Assembly (NCBI RefSeq): GCF_007197575.1 | Contig: NZ_CP041616.1 | Span: forward strand, 3,224,001-3,288,000 | DNA length: 64,000 bases | Direction: 5' to 3' | Source: Ornithinimicrobium ciconiae | GTDB taxonomy: Bacteria; Actinomycetota; Actinomycetes; Actinomycetales; Dermatophilaceae | In this document: positions 54,935 to 62,926 of the stretch, one piece after another | Numbering within the stretch: position 1 is the first letter of the stretch | Layout of the letters: every line of letters starts with the position of its first letter | Translations under genes and position numbers: made by a program | Notes under the pieces: generated by a model | What the model saw: only the letters and a program-made list of their open reading frames with translations | Database searches by the model: none | Told to the model about the DNA's origin: nothing

Positions 54935-56503
54935 TCAGCGCGAGCCCAACGTCACGTCAGCGACGTTGAACCGGCCGATGGGTGACGGCTCCCAACCCTG
55001 CACCTGGGTCGAGACGCCATAGATCTCCTCCGGGTTCAGCAGCGGGACCCACGGCACGTCGTCCATGACGATCTGCATGGCCTGCGCATAGAGGTCCTCG
55101 CGCTCTGCCTGGTCGACGGTGGAGCGCGCGTCGCTGATCAGCACGTCCAGCTCGTCGTTGGTGTAGCCGGTGTAGAAGGCATCCTCACGCGAGGGGCTCC
55201 AGAAGTGACGGGCCATGATGACGTCCGCGTCACCCTCGGCCACACCCCAGGAGGAGAGGTATGCCGTGCTGGCACCTGACTCGACCTGGTCCGTGAACGC
55301 CTGGTCCTCCAGGACGTTCACCTCGGCGTTGAGGCCAGCAGCCTGCAACTGGCCGGCCACCGCCTCGGCGAGGGTGCGGGTGGCTTCGGTGGAGTCGATC
55401 TGCACGGTCTCGGTGGTCGAGCCCAGGACCTGGGCCGCGGCCTCGGCATCGAAGTCAATGCCCTGGACGTCGTCGGAGTAGCCGATCATCTCCGGGAACG
55501 CCGGCTGGTTGAGCACTCGGGCACGTCCCTCATAGAGAGCGTCAACGAGGGTCTGCTTGTCGACCGCCTGGTTGGCGGCGACCCGCACGTCCTTCTGGTC
55601 GAACGGGGCCTTGGTCACGTTCATCGCCAGGAAGAAGACCCGGGTGCCGGGCACGCTGACCGCCTCCGTGCCCCCACCGAGCTCCCCGGTGAGGTCCGGC
55701 GGGATCTCCGCAGCGATCTGCACGTCGCCGGACTGCAGGGCCGCCATCCGGGAGGAGACCTCGGGGATGGGTCGGAAGATCAAGGTGCCGACCCCGGGTG
55801 CACCGTCCCAGTAGTCCTCGTTGGCGCTGAGGTTCACGGCCTCGTTCGGTGACCAGCTGTCGAAGGTGAACGGGCCGGTGCCGACCGGGGCTGCGGCGAA
55901 CTCCTCGTCGCCGACCTCGGCCGTGTACTCCGAGGGGACGATCTCGTTGACGGCCAGCCCGGACAGCAGCGTGGGCGCCGGGTCCGTGGTCGTGATGAGG
56001 ACGGTGTGCTCGTCCTCGACCTCGACGCTGTCGATGACCGCGAGCATGGAGGCCCTGGGGGACGCCTGCTCCGGGTCCAGGATCCGCTCGATGCTGAACT
56101 TCACGTCCTCGGCGTCGAAGGCTTCCCCGTTGTGGAAGGTGACGCCCTCTCGGAGGTGGAAGCGCCACGTCAGGTCGTCCACCTGCTCCCACTCCGTCGC
56201 GAGCTCGGGGACCGGCTTGAGGTCGGTGTCTTGGTTGACGAGTGACTCAAAGACCGTGTGGATGACGTTCTGGGTGGGCCGGTTGCGGTGCATGTGCGGG
56301 TCCATCGTCAAGATGTCCGAGCTCTGCGCGATCACCAGCTGGCTGGAGGAGGCGGCCGGGGCGGTGCTGTCGCCTCCATCCGCTGCGCCGTCGCCGTCCC
56401 CGTCGCCGTAGGTGTCGCCGCCGCCAGAGCAGGCGGTGAGTACCAGACCGGCGAGGGGCACCAGTGCCAGCCATCGCATCTGTGAGTGCCGTGAGTTCTT
56501 CAT
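54935..56503 (-). CDS. Dipeptide/oligopeptide-binding lipoprotein (SBP family 5)
   Basis: A 522-residue extracellular solute-binding protein. Lipobox LTAC, a Gly/Asp linker, then SSDILTMDPHMHRNRPTQNV, TWRFHLREGVTFHNGEAFDAEDV (family 5 signature) and YWDGAPGVGTLIFRPIPE. A GGAGGTGA site precedes ATG 56503, seven bases after the ATPase gene. It determines transporter specificity; the ligand pocket cannot be read from sequence. Confidence 0.94.
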   Translation of the reverse strand: MKNSRHSQMRWLALVPLAGLVLTACSGGGDTYGDGDGDGAADGGDSTAPAASSSQLVIAQSSDILTMDPHMHRNRPTQNVIHTVFESLVNQDTDLKPVPELATEWEQVDDLTWRFHLREGVTFHNGEAFDAEDVKFSIERILDPEQASPRASMLAVIDSVEVEDEHTVLITTTDPAPTLLSGLAVNEIVPSEYTAEVGDEEFAAAPVGTGPFTFDSWSPNEAVNLSANEDYWDGAPGVGTLIFRPIPEVSSRMAALQSGDVQIAAEIPPDLTGELGGGTEAVSVPGTRVFFLAMNVTKAPFDQKDVRVAANQAVDKQTLVDALYEGRARVLNQPAFPEMIGYSDDVQGIDFDAEAAAQVLGSTTETVQIDSTEATRTLAEAVAGQLQAAGLNAEVNVLEDQAFTDQVESGASTAYLSSWGVAEGDADVIMARHFWSPSREDAFYTGYTNDELDVLISDARSTVDQAEREDLYAQAMQIVMDDVPWVPLLNPEEIYGVSTQVQGWEPSPIGRFNVADVTLGSR

Positions 56504-56510
56504 CGTGCGG

Positions 56511-57329
56511 TCACCTCCGAGGTGAGTTGTTGTCCCGGCGCCGGGGGTCGGGGATGGGAATAGCGCCCAAAAGAGTCTTCGTGTAGTGGTGCTGGGGGTC
56601 GCGATACAGCTCGACCGGGTTGCCCTGCTCGACGATCCGCCCGTTCTGCATGACCGCCACGTCGTCGCAGAAGCGTTCGACGATGGCGAGGTCGTGGGCG
56701 ATGAAGAGAAAGGTCAGTCCCAGCTCGGACTGCAGCCGCGTGAGCAGGGTGAGGATCTGTGCCTGGATGGACACGTCGAGCGCTGACACCGGCTCGTCCA
56801 GGATCAGCACGTCCGGCTCGACCGCGAGCGCCCGGGCGATGCCGATGCGCTGTCGCTGGCCACCGGAGAACTCGTGCGGGAACCGGGTTGCCGCGCTCGC
56901 GGGCAGCCCGCACATCTCGAGCAGCTCCTGCACCCGGGCACGGTGCGCCTCTCGGCTCATGCGGTGATGGATCCGCAGGCCCTCGCCGACCAGGTTGCCG
57001 ACCTTCCACCGGGGGTTGAGGGAGGCAAATGGGTCCTGAAAGACCATCTGCACCGTGCGTCGGACCGCCAGGAGGTCTCTCCTGCCCAGGCTGAGCATCT
57101 CGCGCCCATCCAGTTGGACGCTTCCCGCGTCCGCGTCGAGCAGGGAGGCGACGATCCGGGCGGTGGTCGACTTGCCGGAGCCGGACTCGCCCACGATCCC
57201 GAACGAGGAGCCCGTCGTGACGTCGAAGGAGATCCCGTCGACCGCCACGGACCGCTCGGCGGTGCCGAGCAGCGCCCTGCCGGACGTGAACGTCTTGACC
57301 AGGTCCTGCACCCGCAGCTTGGGTGTCAT
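56511..57329 (-). CDS. Dipeptide ABC transporter ATPase (DppF type)
   Basis: A 272-residue ATPase: GESGSGKSTTA (Walker A), QMVFQDPFASLNPRW, FSGGQRQRIGIARALA (signature), LILDEPVSALDV (Walker B) and IAHDLAIV. It lacks the long DppF C-terminal extension and ends shortly after the family motif HHYTKTLLGAIP. ATG 57329 follows GGGGAGAG and overlaps the dppD stop, so the upstream in-frame ATG is rejected. Confidence 0.94.
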   Translation of the reverse strand: MTPKLRVQDLVKTFTSGRALLGTAERSVAVDGISFDVTTGSSFGIVGESGSGKSTTARIVASLLDADAGSVQLDGREMLSLGRRDLLAVRRTVQMVFQDPFASLNPRWKVGNLVGEGLRIHHRMSREAHRARVQELLEMCGLPASAATRFPHEFSGGQRQRIGIARALAVEPDVLILDEPVSALDVSIQAQILTLLTRLQSELGLTFLFIAHDLAIVERFCDDVAVMQNGRIVEQGNPVELYRDPQHHYTKTLLGAIPIPDPRRRDNNSPRR

Positions 57330-58315
57330 AGCTCTCCCCTTCCCGCGACGACACACCGGTGCCGGTGGGTGCCCTCCCAGAACTCAGGGGGGACACCTGC
57401 GGTGCACACCGGCTGGGCGTGCTCGCACCGAGGCGCGAAGGGGCAGGCGGTGAGGCTGATGTAGATCTGGGCCGGCGAGCCGGGGATGGCCTCGAACGGG
57501 GAGTCCTCCCCGAGCCGCGGCACCGAGCGCAGCAGGGCGCGGGTGTAGGGGTGGCGCGGGTTGTCGAAGAGGGTGAAGACGTCAGCCTCCTCGACGAGGA
57601 GTCCGCCATAGAAGGTGGCCACCCGGTCACAGGTCTGCGCGACCACACCCAGGTCGTGGGTGACCAGCATGACGGCAGCCTCGCGTCGCTGGCAGACCTC
57701 GGCCAGCAGGTCCAGGACCTGCTTCTGCACTGTGACGTCCAGGGCGGTCGTCGGCTCGTCGGCGATGATCAGGTCGGGCTCGGCGATCAGCGCGGCGGCG
57801 ATGATGATGCGCTGCCGCTGCCCACCGGACAGCTGGTGCGGATAGGAGTCCAGTCGCTCGACCGGCTTGGGGATGCCCACCTCACCCAGCAGGTCCGCGG
57901 CCCGCTTGCGAGCGACCTTTTTGGACACGTCGTTGTGGGCCCGGAGCGCCTCGACCAGCTGGTCCCCGATCGTGTAGACCGGGTCCAGCGCGGCGAGAGC
58001 GTCCTGGAAGACCAACCCGATCCGGTCACCGCGGATCCGGCGCATGGTCTCGCTCGAGGCACCGAGCAGCTCCTCGCCCTCGAGCCGCACGCTGCCGGAG
58101 ATCTCCGCGCTCTTGGGAAGCAGGCCCAGGATGGCCTTGGCTGTCACGCTCTTGCCTGACCCGGACTCCCCCACGATCCCGAGGAACTCACCGCGGTGGA
58201 CGTCGAAGGACAGGCCGCTGACGGCAGCGACCGGTCCCAGCCGCACGGTGAGATCACGCACCTGCAGCAGCGGAGTCGAAGCGCCCTCCGCCCTGCCTGG
58301 GATCACTTGGTCCAC
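57326..58315 (-). CDS. Dipeptide ABC transporter ATPase (DppD type)
   Basis: A 329-residue ATPase, first gene of the six-gene operon. GESGSGKSVTAKAILGLLP, LVFQDALAALDPVYTIGDQL, LSGGQRQRIIIAAALIAEPDLIIADEP are complete, with the C-terminal oligopeptide motif PFAPRCEHAQPVC. GTG 58315 is chosen because GAGGAGG lies five bases before it; the ATG at 58351 has no ribosome site. The promoter with its GntR palindrome lies just upstream. Confidence 0.93.
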   Translation of the reverse strand: MDQVIPGRAEGASTPLLQVRDLTVRLGPVAAVSGLSFDVHRGEFLGIVGESGSGKSVTAKAILGLLPKSAEISGSVRLEGEELLGASSETMRRIRGDRIGLVFQDALAALDPVYTIGDQLVEALRAHNDVSKKVARKRAADLLGEVGIPKPVERLDSYPHQLSGGQRQRIIIAAALIAEPDLIIADEPTTALDVTVQKQVLDLLAEVCQRREAAVMLVTHDLGVVAQTCDRVATFYGGLLVEEADVFTLFDNPRHPYTRALLRSVPRLGEDSPFEAIPGSPAQIYISLTACPFAPRCEHAQPVCTAGVPPEFWEGTHRHRCVVAGRGEL

Positions 58316-58353
58316 GAATCCTCCTCGATGGAGTGGGCCGCCCGGTATCATTC

Positions 58354-58384
58354 TGGGTATAACCGGGTGGCGCTAAAGTAGCAA
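58354..58384 (-). promoter_or_regulatory. Promoter of the dipeptide transporter operon with GntR-type palindrome
   Basis: On the minus strand TTGCTA (58384-58379), 17 bases and TATACC (58361-58356) form a promoter. TGGGTATAACCG (58354-58365) covers the -10 box and matches, at 10 of 12 positions, the perfect palindrome in front of the AtuA-like gene. Confidence 0.65.
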
Positions 58385-58521
58385 AGCTCTCCCGCCGTTA
58401 CAAGGGTTTCTCCCAGATCCGCCCCTCAGGACCAGCCCTCCCCTATGCTGTGGACCTCACCAGCGCCCGTGTGACGCCGACCACACAACGCGGGGCGACC
58501 ATCGACACTGAGGACGGGGCC

Positions 58522-59292
58522 ATGGCGACTCCCACAAACACGAGTCCGCTCTATCACCAGGTGCTCGCCGAGATCCGGCGCCGCATCAAAGACGGCGAGT
58601 GGGCCCGCGGCCAGCAGGTCCCCTCCGAGCGGCAGCTGGCCGACCTGTTGGGCGTCAGCCGCATCACGGTGCGGCACGCGGTCCGTCTCGCAGCGGCCGA
58701 GGGACTGGTCGAGCAGCGGCGTGGAGTCGGCACCTTCGTGGGCTCGCACGAGCGCGTGGAGCAGGACCTGTCGGCAGTGCGCAGCTTCGAGCACACCCTC
58801 GCCGCACAGGACTACGTGGCCAGCACCGAGATTCTCGGCTCAGGCACCCTGATCAGCGACTTAACCCTGGCCGGGACCCTTCGGACCGACCCGGCAACAC
58901 CGGTGCACTACCTGCGCCTGCTGGGTCGCGGCGACTCCACCCCGGTCGTCTACTACGACAGTTACTTCGCCCCAACCCTGGGCCGGGAGATGACGCGACT
59001 GGCCCACGAGATGAAGGCCGAGGGCCGCGCCTTCTCCACGCTCGACCTCTATGGGCACGCATCGGTCGACCGCGTTCCGACGATGCTGAGCCAGACGATC
59101 GACGCGGTGCTGGCCACGCCCGATCTGGTCAAGCGCCTGGAGGTGCCGGACGGCGTCGCGATCCTGGCGATCGAGTCGGTCGCGTCCGACGACCAGGGAC
59201 CGCTGGAGTTCCGCCGGGCCTACTACCGCGCAGACCGCTACAAGTTTGCGGTGAAGCGCCGCCTCTCGGTCTCGAACGGGCTCGGCTCTTGA
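58522..59292 (+). CDS. GntR-family regulator, HutC subfamily
   Basis: A 256-residue regulator: winged helix PLYHQVLAEIRRRIKDGEW, ERQLADLLGVSRITVRHAV, GVGTFV (residues about 8-75) and a UTRA ligand domain (VHYLRLLGRGDSTPVVYYDSYFAP, ILAIESVASDDQGPLEFRRAYYRADRYKF). ATG 58522 with a GAGGA site gives the normal HutC length; a GTG at 58450 would add 24 odd residues. It sits between the two divergent operons that carry the shared palindrome. Confidence 0.92.
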   Translation: MATPTNTSPLYHQVLAEIRRRIKDGEWARGQQVPSERQLADLLGVSRITVRHAVRLAAAEGLVEQRRGVGTFVGSHERVEQDLSAVRSFEHTLAAQDYVASTEILGSGTLISDLTLAGTLRTDPATPVHYLRLLGRGDSTPVVYYDSYFAPTLGREMTRLAHEMKAEGRAFSTLDLYGHASVDRVPTMLSQTIDAVLATPDLVKRLEVPDGVAILAIESVASDDQGPLEFRRAYYRADRYKFAVKRRLSVSNGLGS

Positions 59293-59330
59293 CCCGGCGA
59301 CGGAATTGTTGGTATATCTGGTTATAACCA
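59289..59330 (+). promoter_or_regulatory. Promoter of the AtuA-like operon with perfect GntR-type palindrome
   Basis: TTGACC (59289-59294, overlapping the regulator's stop codon), 18 bases and TATATC (59313-59318). The perfect 12-base palindrome TGGTTATAACCA (59319-59330) follows at once, where a repressor would block the start. A CAGGAG site (59348-59353) serves the GTG at 59361. Confidence 0.65.
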
Positions 59331-59360
59331 CCAGACCACGCTTCCGTCAGGAGTCGTTCC

Positions 59361-60749
59361 GTGAAGGAACAGCTACGCATCGTCAGCCCCAACGGGCACC
59401 TCGGTTTCGCTCCCACCAAGGAGGAGAGCTTTCGCCTCGCCGTCGAAACACGTCCGGACTACTACTGCGCCGACTCCGGCAGTGACGACATCGGGGCCAC
59501 GGCCCTCGGGGCCGACCGCTCCGTCAGCATGGAGCGCTGGCAGCGCCACGACCTCGAGCTGATGCTGCTCGCCGCCCGCGAGCAGGACGTGCCGATGCTC
59601 ATCGGCTCCGCCGGCGACTGCGGCAGCAACAGCCGGGTCGACCTCTTCGTCCGGATGATCAAGGAGCTGGCGGCCGAGCACCAGCTGCCGCCCTTCAAGA
59701 TCGCCTACTTCTACTCCGAGGTGGAGACCTCCACCCTGCGAGACCTCCACAACTCCGGCGTGACCATCGCGGGTCTGGACGACCGGGACGCGCTGACGCT
59801 GGAGGACATCGACGCCACCACCCGCTCCGTCGCGGTGGCTGGGGTCCATCCCTTCATCAAGGCCCTCGAGCTGGGTGCCGATGTGATCATCGGTGGACGT
59901 GCGAGCGACTGTGCAGTCTTCGCCGCCCCGGCGATCTTCGAGGGCTTCCCCGAGAACCACGCCTACTACGCCGGCAAGGTCCTGGAGTGCGCCTCCTTCT
60001 GTGCGGAGCCCTACGGCGCCAAGGAGTCGGTGATCGCCACGATCACCCACGACGACGTCAAGGTCACCGCGATGGCCCCCTGGCAGCGCTGCACCGTCGC
60101 CAGCGTCGCGGGCCACGCCATGTATGAGCGGTCCACCCCCTACTTCGAGTACTTCGCGGGCGGCATGCTGGACATGACCGACTGTGTCTATGAGCAGTTC
60201 GACGAGCGGACCACCCGGGTGACGGGCCAACGTGTGGTGCCTGTCGAGGGCAAGGTGACGGTCAAGATCGAGGGTTCTGGCTGGGTCGGTGAGAAGTACC
60301 TGGGCTTCGCCGGCATCCGCGACCCCTACACGATCGCCAACATCGACAAGGTGATCGAGCTGTCGAAGGGGCAGGTCGCCGACGAGTTCAACGACGTCGA
60401 CTACCACCTGTCCTTCACCGTCTATGGCAAGAATGGCGTGATGGGTGACCTCGAGCCGGTCAAGGAGATCACCAGCCACGAGCTCGGCATCGCCATCGAG
60501 GGTGTCGCCGAGACCGCTGAGCTGGCCGAGGCTGTCACCCTCTATGCCACGCGCCAGTTGTTCTACGCCCGCCTCCCCGAGGTGAAGGGCACCGCCGGCA
60601 CCGCGGCCTTCCTCACCGACGAGGTCCTGCCGGCCAGCGCGTCCTATCGCTGGACGATGAACCACATCGTCCCCGTGGACGACCCAATGTCGCTGTTCGA
60701 CCTGCACGTCGTTGACGTCAGCGCCACTGTCCTGCAGCCTCAGGCCTGA
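59361..60749 (+). CDS. AtuA-like protein (DUF1446 family)
   Basis: A 462-residue protein related to AtuA of the acyclic terpene utilisation pathway. RIVSPNGHLGFAPTKEESF, DYYCADSGSDDIG, GSAGDCGSNSRVDLF and ALELGADVIIGGRASDCAVF are the DUF1446 landmarks with conserved Asp, Cys and Gly-rich turns. The enzymatic role of AtuA is not settled. Starts at GTG 59361. It forms a unit with a DUF4387 protein and a CoA transferase; the three-gene set suggests metabolism of a CoA-activated branched or hydroxylated acid, not necessarily a terpene. Confidence 0.85.
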   Translation: MKEQLRIVSPNGHLGFAPTKEESFRLAVETRPDYYCADSGSDDIGATALGADRSVSMERWQRHDLELMLLAAREQDVPMLIGSAGDCGSNSRVDLFVRMIKELAAEHQLPPFKIAYFYSEVETSTLRDLHNSGVTIAGLDDRDALTLEDIDATTRSVAVAGVHPFIKALELGADVIIGGRASDCAVFAAPAIFEGFPENHAYYAGKVLECASFCAEPYGAKESVIATITHDDVKVTAMAPWQRCTVASVAGHAMYERSTPYFEYFAGGMLDMTDCVYEQFDERTTRVTGQRVVPVEGKVTVKIEGSGWVGEKYLGFAGIRDPYTIANIDKVIELSKGQVADEFNDVDYHLSFTVYGKNGVMGDLEPVKEITSHELGIAIEGVAETAELAEAVTLYATRQLFYARLPEVKGTAGTAAFLTDEVLPASASYRWTMNHIVPVDDPMSLFDLHVVDVSATVLQPQA

Positions 60750-60771
60750 GACCACTTCCAAGGAGATCACC

Positions 60772-61119
60772 ATGACCGAACACACGACGCTCGGCGAGCT
60801 GGCCAAGACCGTCCGCAGCAAGAACGCCGGCACGGACCGCATCACGTTCGACATCATCTTTGCCGACCAGGACACCTACGACCACGTCCGCCAGAGCCAG
60901 GCGGTGACGCGACAGACCGTCGGGGAGCTCTTCGGCATCAGTGACGACCGGATCACCGACTTCGTCGAGTTTGACCCCGCGTTCGCGATCAAGTTCACCC
61001 TGAAGCGCCTGGCCTCCAGCGGCGGCCCGGGCGAGCGCGACGTCTTCGGGTGCCAGCAGTACCCGCCGCTGCTCTCGGTCCCGGTCCCGGTCCCGACCAG
61101 CGGTCCGCAGTCAGCGTGA
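60772..61119 (+). CDS. DUF4387 protein
   Basis: A 115-residue protein. TLGELAKTVRSKNAGTDRITFDIIFADQ and DFVEFDPAFAIKFTLKR are the DUF4387 core, which nearly always sits next to, or is fused to, an AtuA-like protein, so the two probably work as one complex. The last 20 residues are Pro/Val-rich. ATG 60772 follows AAGGAGA. The stop overlaps the CoA transferase start by four bases. Confidence 0.88.
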   Translation: MTEHTTLGELAKTVRSKNAGTDRITFDIIFADQDTYDHVRQSQAVTRQTVGELFGISDDRITDFVEFDPAFAIKFTLKRLASSGGPGERDVFGCQQYPPLLSVPVPVPTSGPQSA

Positions 61120-62273
61120 CCGAGGACCCCCACGACCCGTATGCCGGCGCGCTCGCCGGCATACGGGTCGCCGATTTCTCCCGCGTCCTGGCCGGTCCCT
61201 ACGCGACCATGCTCATGGCCGACCTGGGGGCGGACGTCATCAAGATCGAGCCACCGGCCGGCGACGACACCCGGCGCTGGTCGCCTCCCGTTGACGACTC
61301 CGGTCGACCGACCTACTTCGCCGCGGCGAACCGCAACAAGCGCTCGGTCGTGCTGGACCTGACCGACCCGGAGGACCTGGCCCGCGCCCGGCACCTGGCC
61401 ACGACTGCTGACGTCGTCGTGGACAACTTCCGCCCCGGGGTGATGGAGCGTTTCGGGCTGGACCACGAGTCCCTGGCGGCGGCGAACCCGCGGGTCATCA
61501 CCTGCGCCATCACCGGCTTCGGCAGTGGGCTCGGAGCCGCCATGCCGGGCTATGACCTGCTCGTCCAGGCCATGGGTGGCCTGATGAGCGTCACCGGACC
61601 GGTCGAGGGTCCGGCCAGCAAGGTCGGCGTGGCACTCGTGGACGTGGTGACCGGTCTGCACGCGCTCGCCGGCATGCAGGCCGCCCTGCTGGAGCGGACC
61701 CGGTCCGGCCGGGGGCAGCGCGTCGAGGTCAACCTGTTCTCCTCGATCCTGTCCGGCCTGGTCAACCAGTCCTCGGCCGCAGCGGCCACCGGGGTCTCAC
61801 CGCAGCGCACGGGCAACGCCCATCCCTCGATCGCGCCCTATGAGACCTTCGCGACCGGGGAGGGCGAGATCGTCCTGGCCGTCGGCAACGACCGCCAGTT
61901 TCACCGCCTCGCAGACACCCTCGGGGCTCCGCACCTCATCGAGGACGAACGCTTCCGCAGCAACAGCGAACGGGTGGCGCACCGGGAGGAGCTGCGCGGC
62001 ACGCTCGAGTCGCTCCTGTCCACCCGATCCGCCGCGGACTGGAGTGAGGCCCTGCGGGCAGCGGGGGTGCCGGCCGGTCCGGTCCAGACCATCGGGGAGG
62101 CACTGGGGCTGGCCGAGGAGCTGGGCCTGCGTCCCGTGGTGCCGGTGGGGGGCCAGGGACGGGAGAGCCGTCAGGTCGCCAACCCGATCTCCCTGTCGCG
62201 CTCCCCTGCGCGTTATGTCGCCCCGCCGCCTGACCTGGGTGAGCACCAGGACGCGCACTGGCTGGACGAGTAG
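61116..62273 (+). CDS. CaiB/BaiF-family CoA transferase
   Basis: A 385-residue family III CoA transferase. GIRVADFSRVLAGPYATMLMADLGADVIKIE, NRNKRSVVLDL and the catalytic Asp in GYDLLVQAMGGLMSVTG are present; AHPSIAPYETFATGEG is the C-terminal motif. GTG 61116 overlaps the DUF4387 stop (GTGA). A 16-base perfect hairpin lies within its first 18 codons. It would activate or exchange CoA on the acid handled by the AtuA-like/DUF4387 pair. Confidence 0.92.
   Translation: MTEDPHDPYAGALAGIRVADFSRVLAGPYATMLMADLGADVIKIEPPAGDDTRRWSPPVDDSGRPTYFAAANRNKRSVVLDLTDPEDLARARHLATTADVVVDNFRPGVMERFGLDHESLAAANPRVITCAITGFGSGLGAAMPGYDLLVQAMGGLMSVTGPVEGPASKVGVALVDVVTGLHALAGMQAALLERTRSGRGQRVEVNLFSSILSGLVNQSSAAAATGVSPQRTGNAHPSIAPYETFATGEGEIVLAVGNDRQFHRLADTLGAPHLIEDERFRSNSERVAHREELRGTLESLLSTRSAADWSEALRAAGVPAGPVQTIGEALGLAEELGLRPVVPVGGQGRESRQVANPISLSRSPARYVAPPPDLGEHQDAHWLDE
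61134..61169. repeat. Perfect 16-bp inverted repeat inside the CoA transferase start region
   Basis: GACCCGTATGCCGGCG (61134-61149), a CGCT loop and the exact complement (61154-61169). In RNA this makes a very stable stem 18 bases after the start codon. Confidence 0.9.
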
Positions 62274-62298
62274 TCCACGCAGACCACGAACAGACGAA

Positions 62299-62330
62299 GA
62301 CCGGCGCCCAGGATCCCCTGGGCGCCGGTC
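62299..62330. terminator. Bidirectional terminator hairpin
   Basis: A perfect 14-base stem (GACCGGCGCCCAGG, 62299-62312, with its complement 62317-62330) and an ATCC loop lie between the CoA transferase stop and the convergent acyl-CoA dehydrogenase remnant. Confidence 0.8.
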
Positions 62331-62344
62331 TCGTGTGCGGCAGG

Positions 62345-62583
62345 TCAGCGGAAGGCAGCCTGACCGGTGAGCACCTGACCGATGACGAGCTGGTGGACCT
62401 CGGAGGTTCCCTCGTAGGTCAGCACCGACTCCAGGTTGTTGGCGTGGCGCAGGACCGGATACTCCAGGGTGATGCCGGCGGCACCGAGGATGGTGCGCGT
62501 CTCGCGGATCGCGCGGTCCTCCTCAGAGGTGAAGTCGGTGCCAATAGGGCGAGCGGGTGGGTGGGCAACTTGGACTGAGCCAT
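62345..62583 (-). pseudogene. Acyl-CoA dehydrogenase remnant, frameshifted and internally deleted
   Basis: Reading left from ATG 62583 gives MAQSKLPTHPLALL, a typical N-terminus, then one base is missing and the next frame continues GTDFTSEEDRAIRETR. This joins directly to the C-terminal block TILGAAGITLEYPVLRH, NNLESVLTYEGTSEVHQL and TGQAAFR before the stop at 62345. About 300 residues of the catalytic core are lost. The total of 239 bases confirms the single-base shift. Confidence 0.8.
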
Positions 62584-62868
62584 GGCGGGTTCTCCATCGA
62601 AGCGGGGACCCCGAAGCCGAGCATGGCCAGACCCTCGACTCCCCTGCTGAGCCGGGAGCCGATCCGCGGCGCCGTGGTCAACCTGGTCATCGCCGACGTG
62701 GGCACCAGTGGCTTCGACCAATGCGGGACGCTTCGCGCACCTGGACCAGGCACGCAGGGAGAGCGCAGAGCCGACCGTATCGAACACGACACGTTCGAGC
62801 TGGGTATCTGACCTTGTCCGCGGGCTGCGTTCTTGGCCCTAGCGTCGCGGTGCCCCGTCGGACCACCG
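62584..62868. other. Unassigned stretch
   Basis: About 285 bases between the dehydrogenase remnant and the terminator of the last gene. Short frames exist on both strands, but none has a ribosome site, a recognisable family or a coherent codon pattern. It probably consists of decayed sequence. Confidence 0.5.
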
Positions 62869-62911
62869 CCTCGAGCGCCGACGATAGTTGCAGCGGGGAC
62901 GGCGCTCGAGG
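62869..62911 (-). terminator. Terminator hairpin of the CHAP/lectin gene
   Basis: CCTCGAGCGCCG (62869-62880) pairs perfectly with 62900-62911 across a 19-base loop, 15 bases after the stop codon at 62927-62929. Confidence 0.65.
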
Positions 62912-62926
62912 ACGGCGTTGGGGAAC

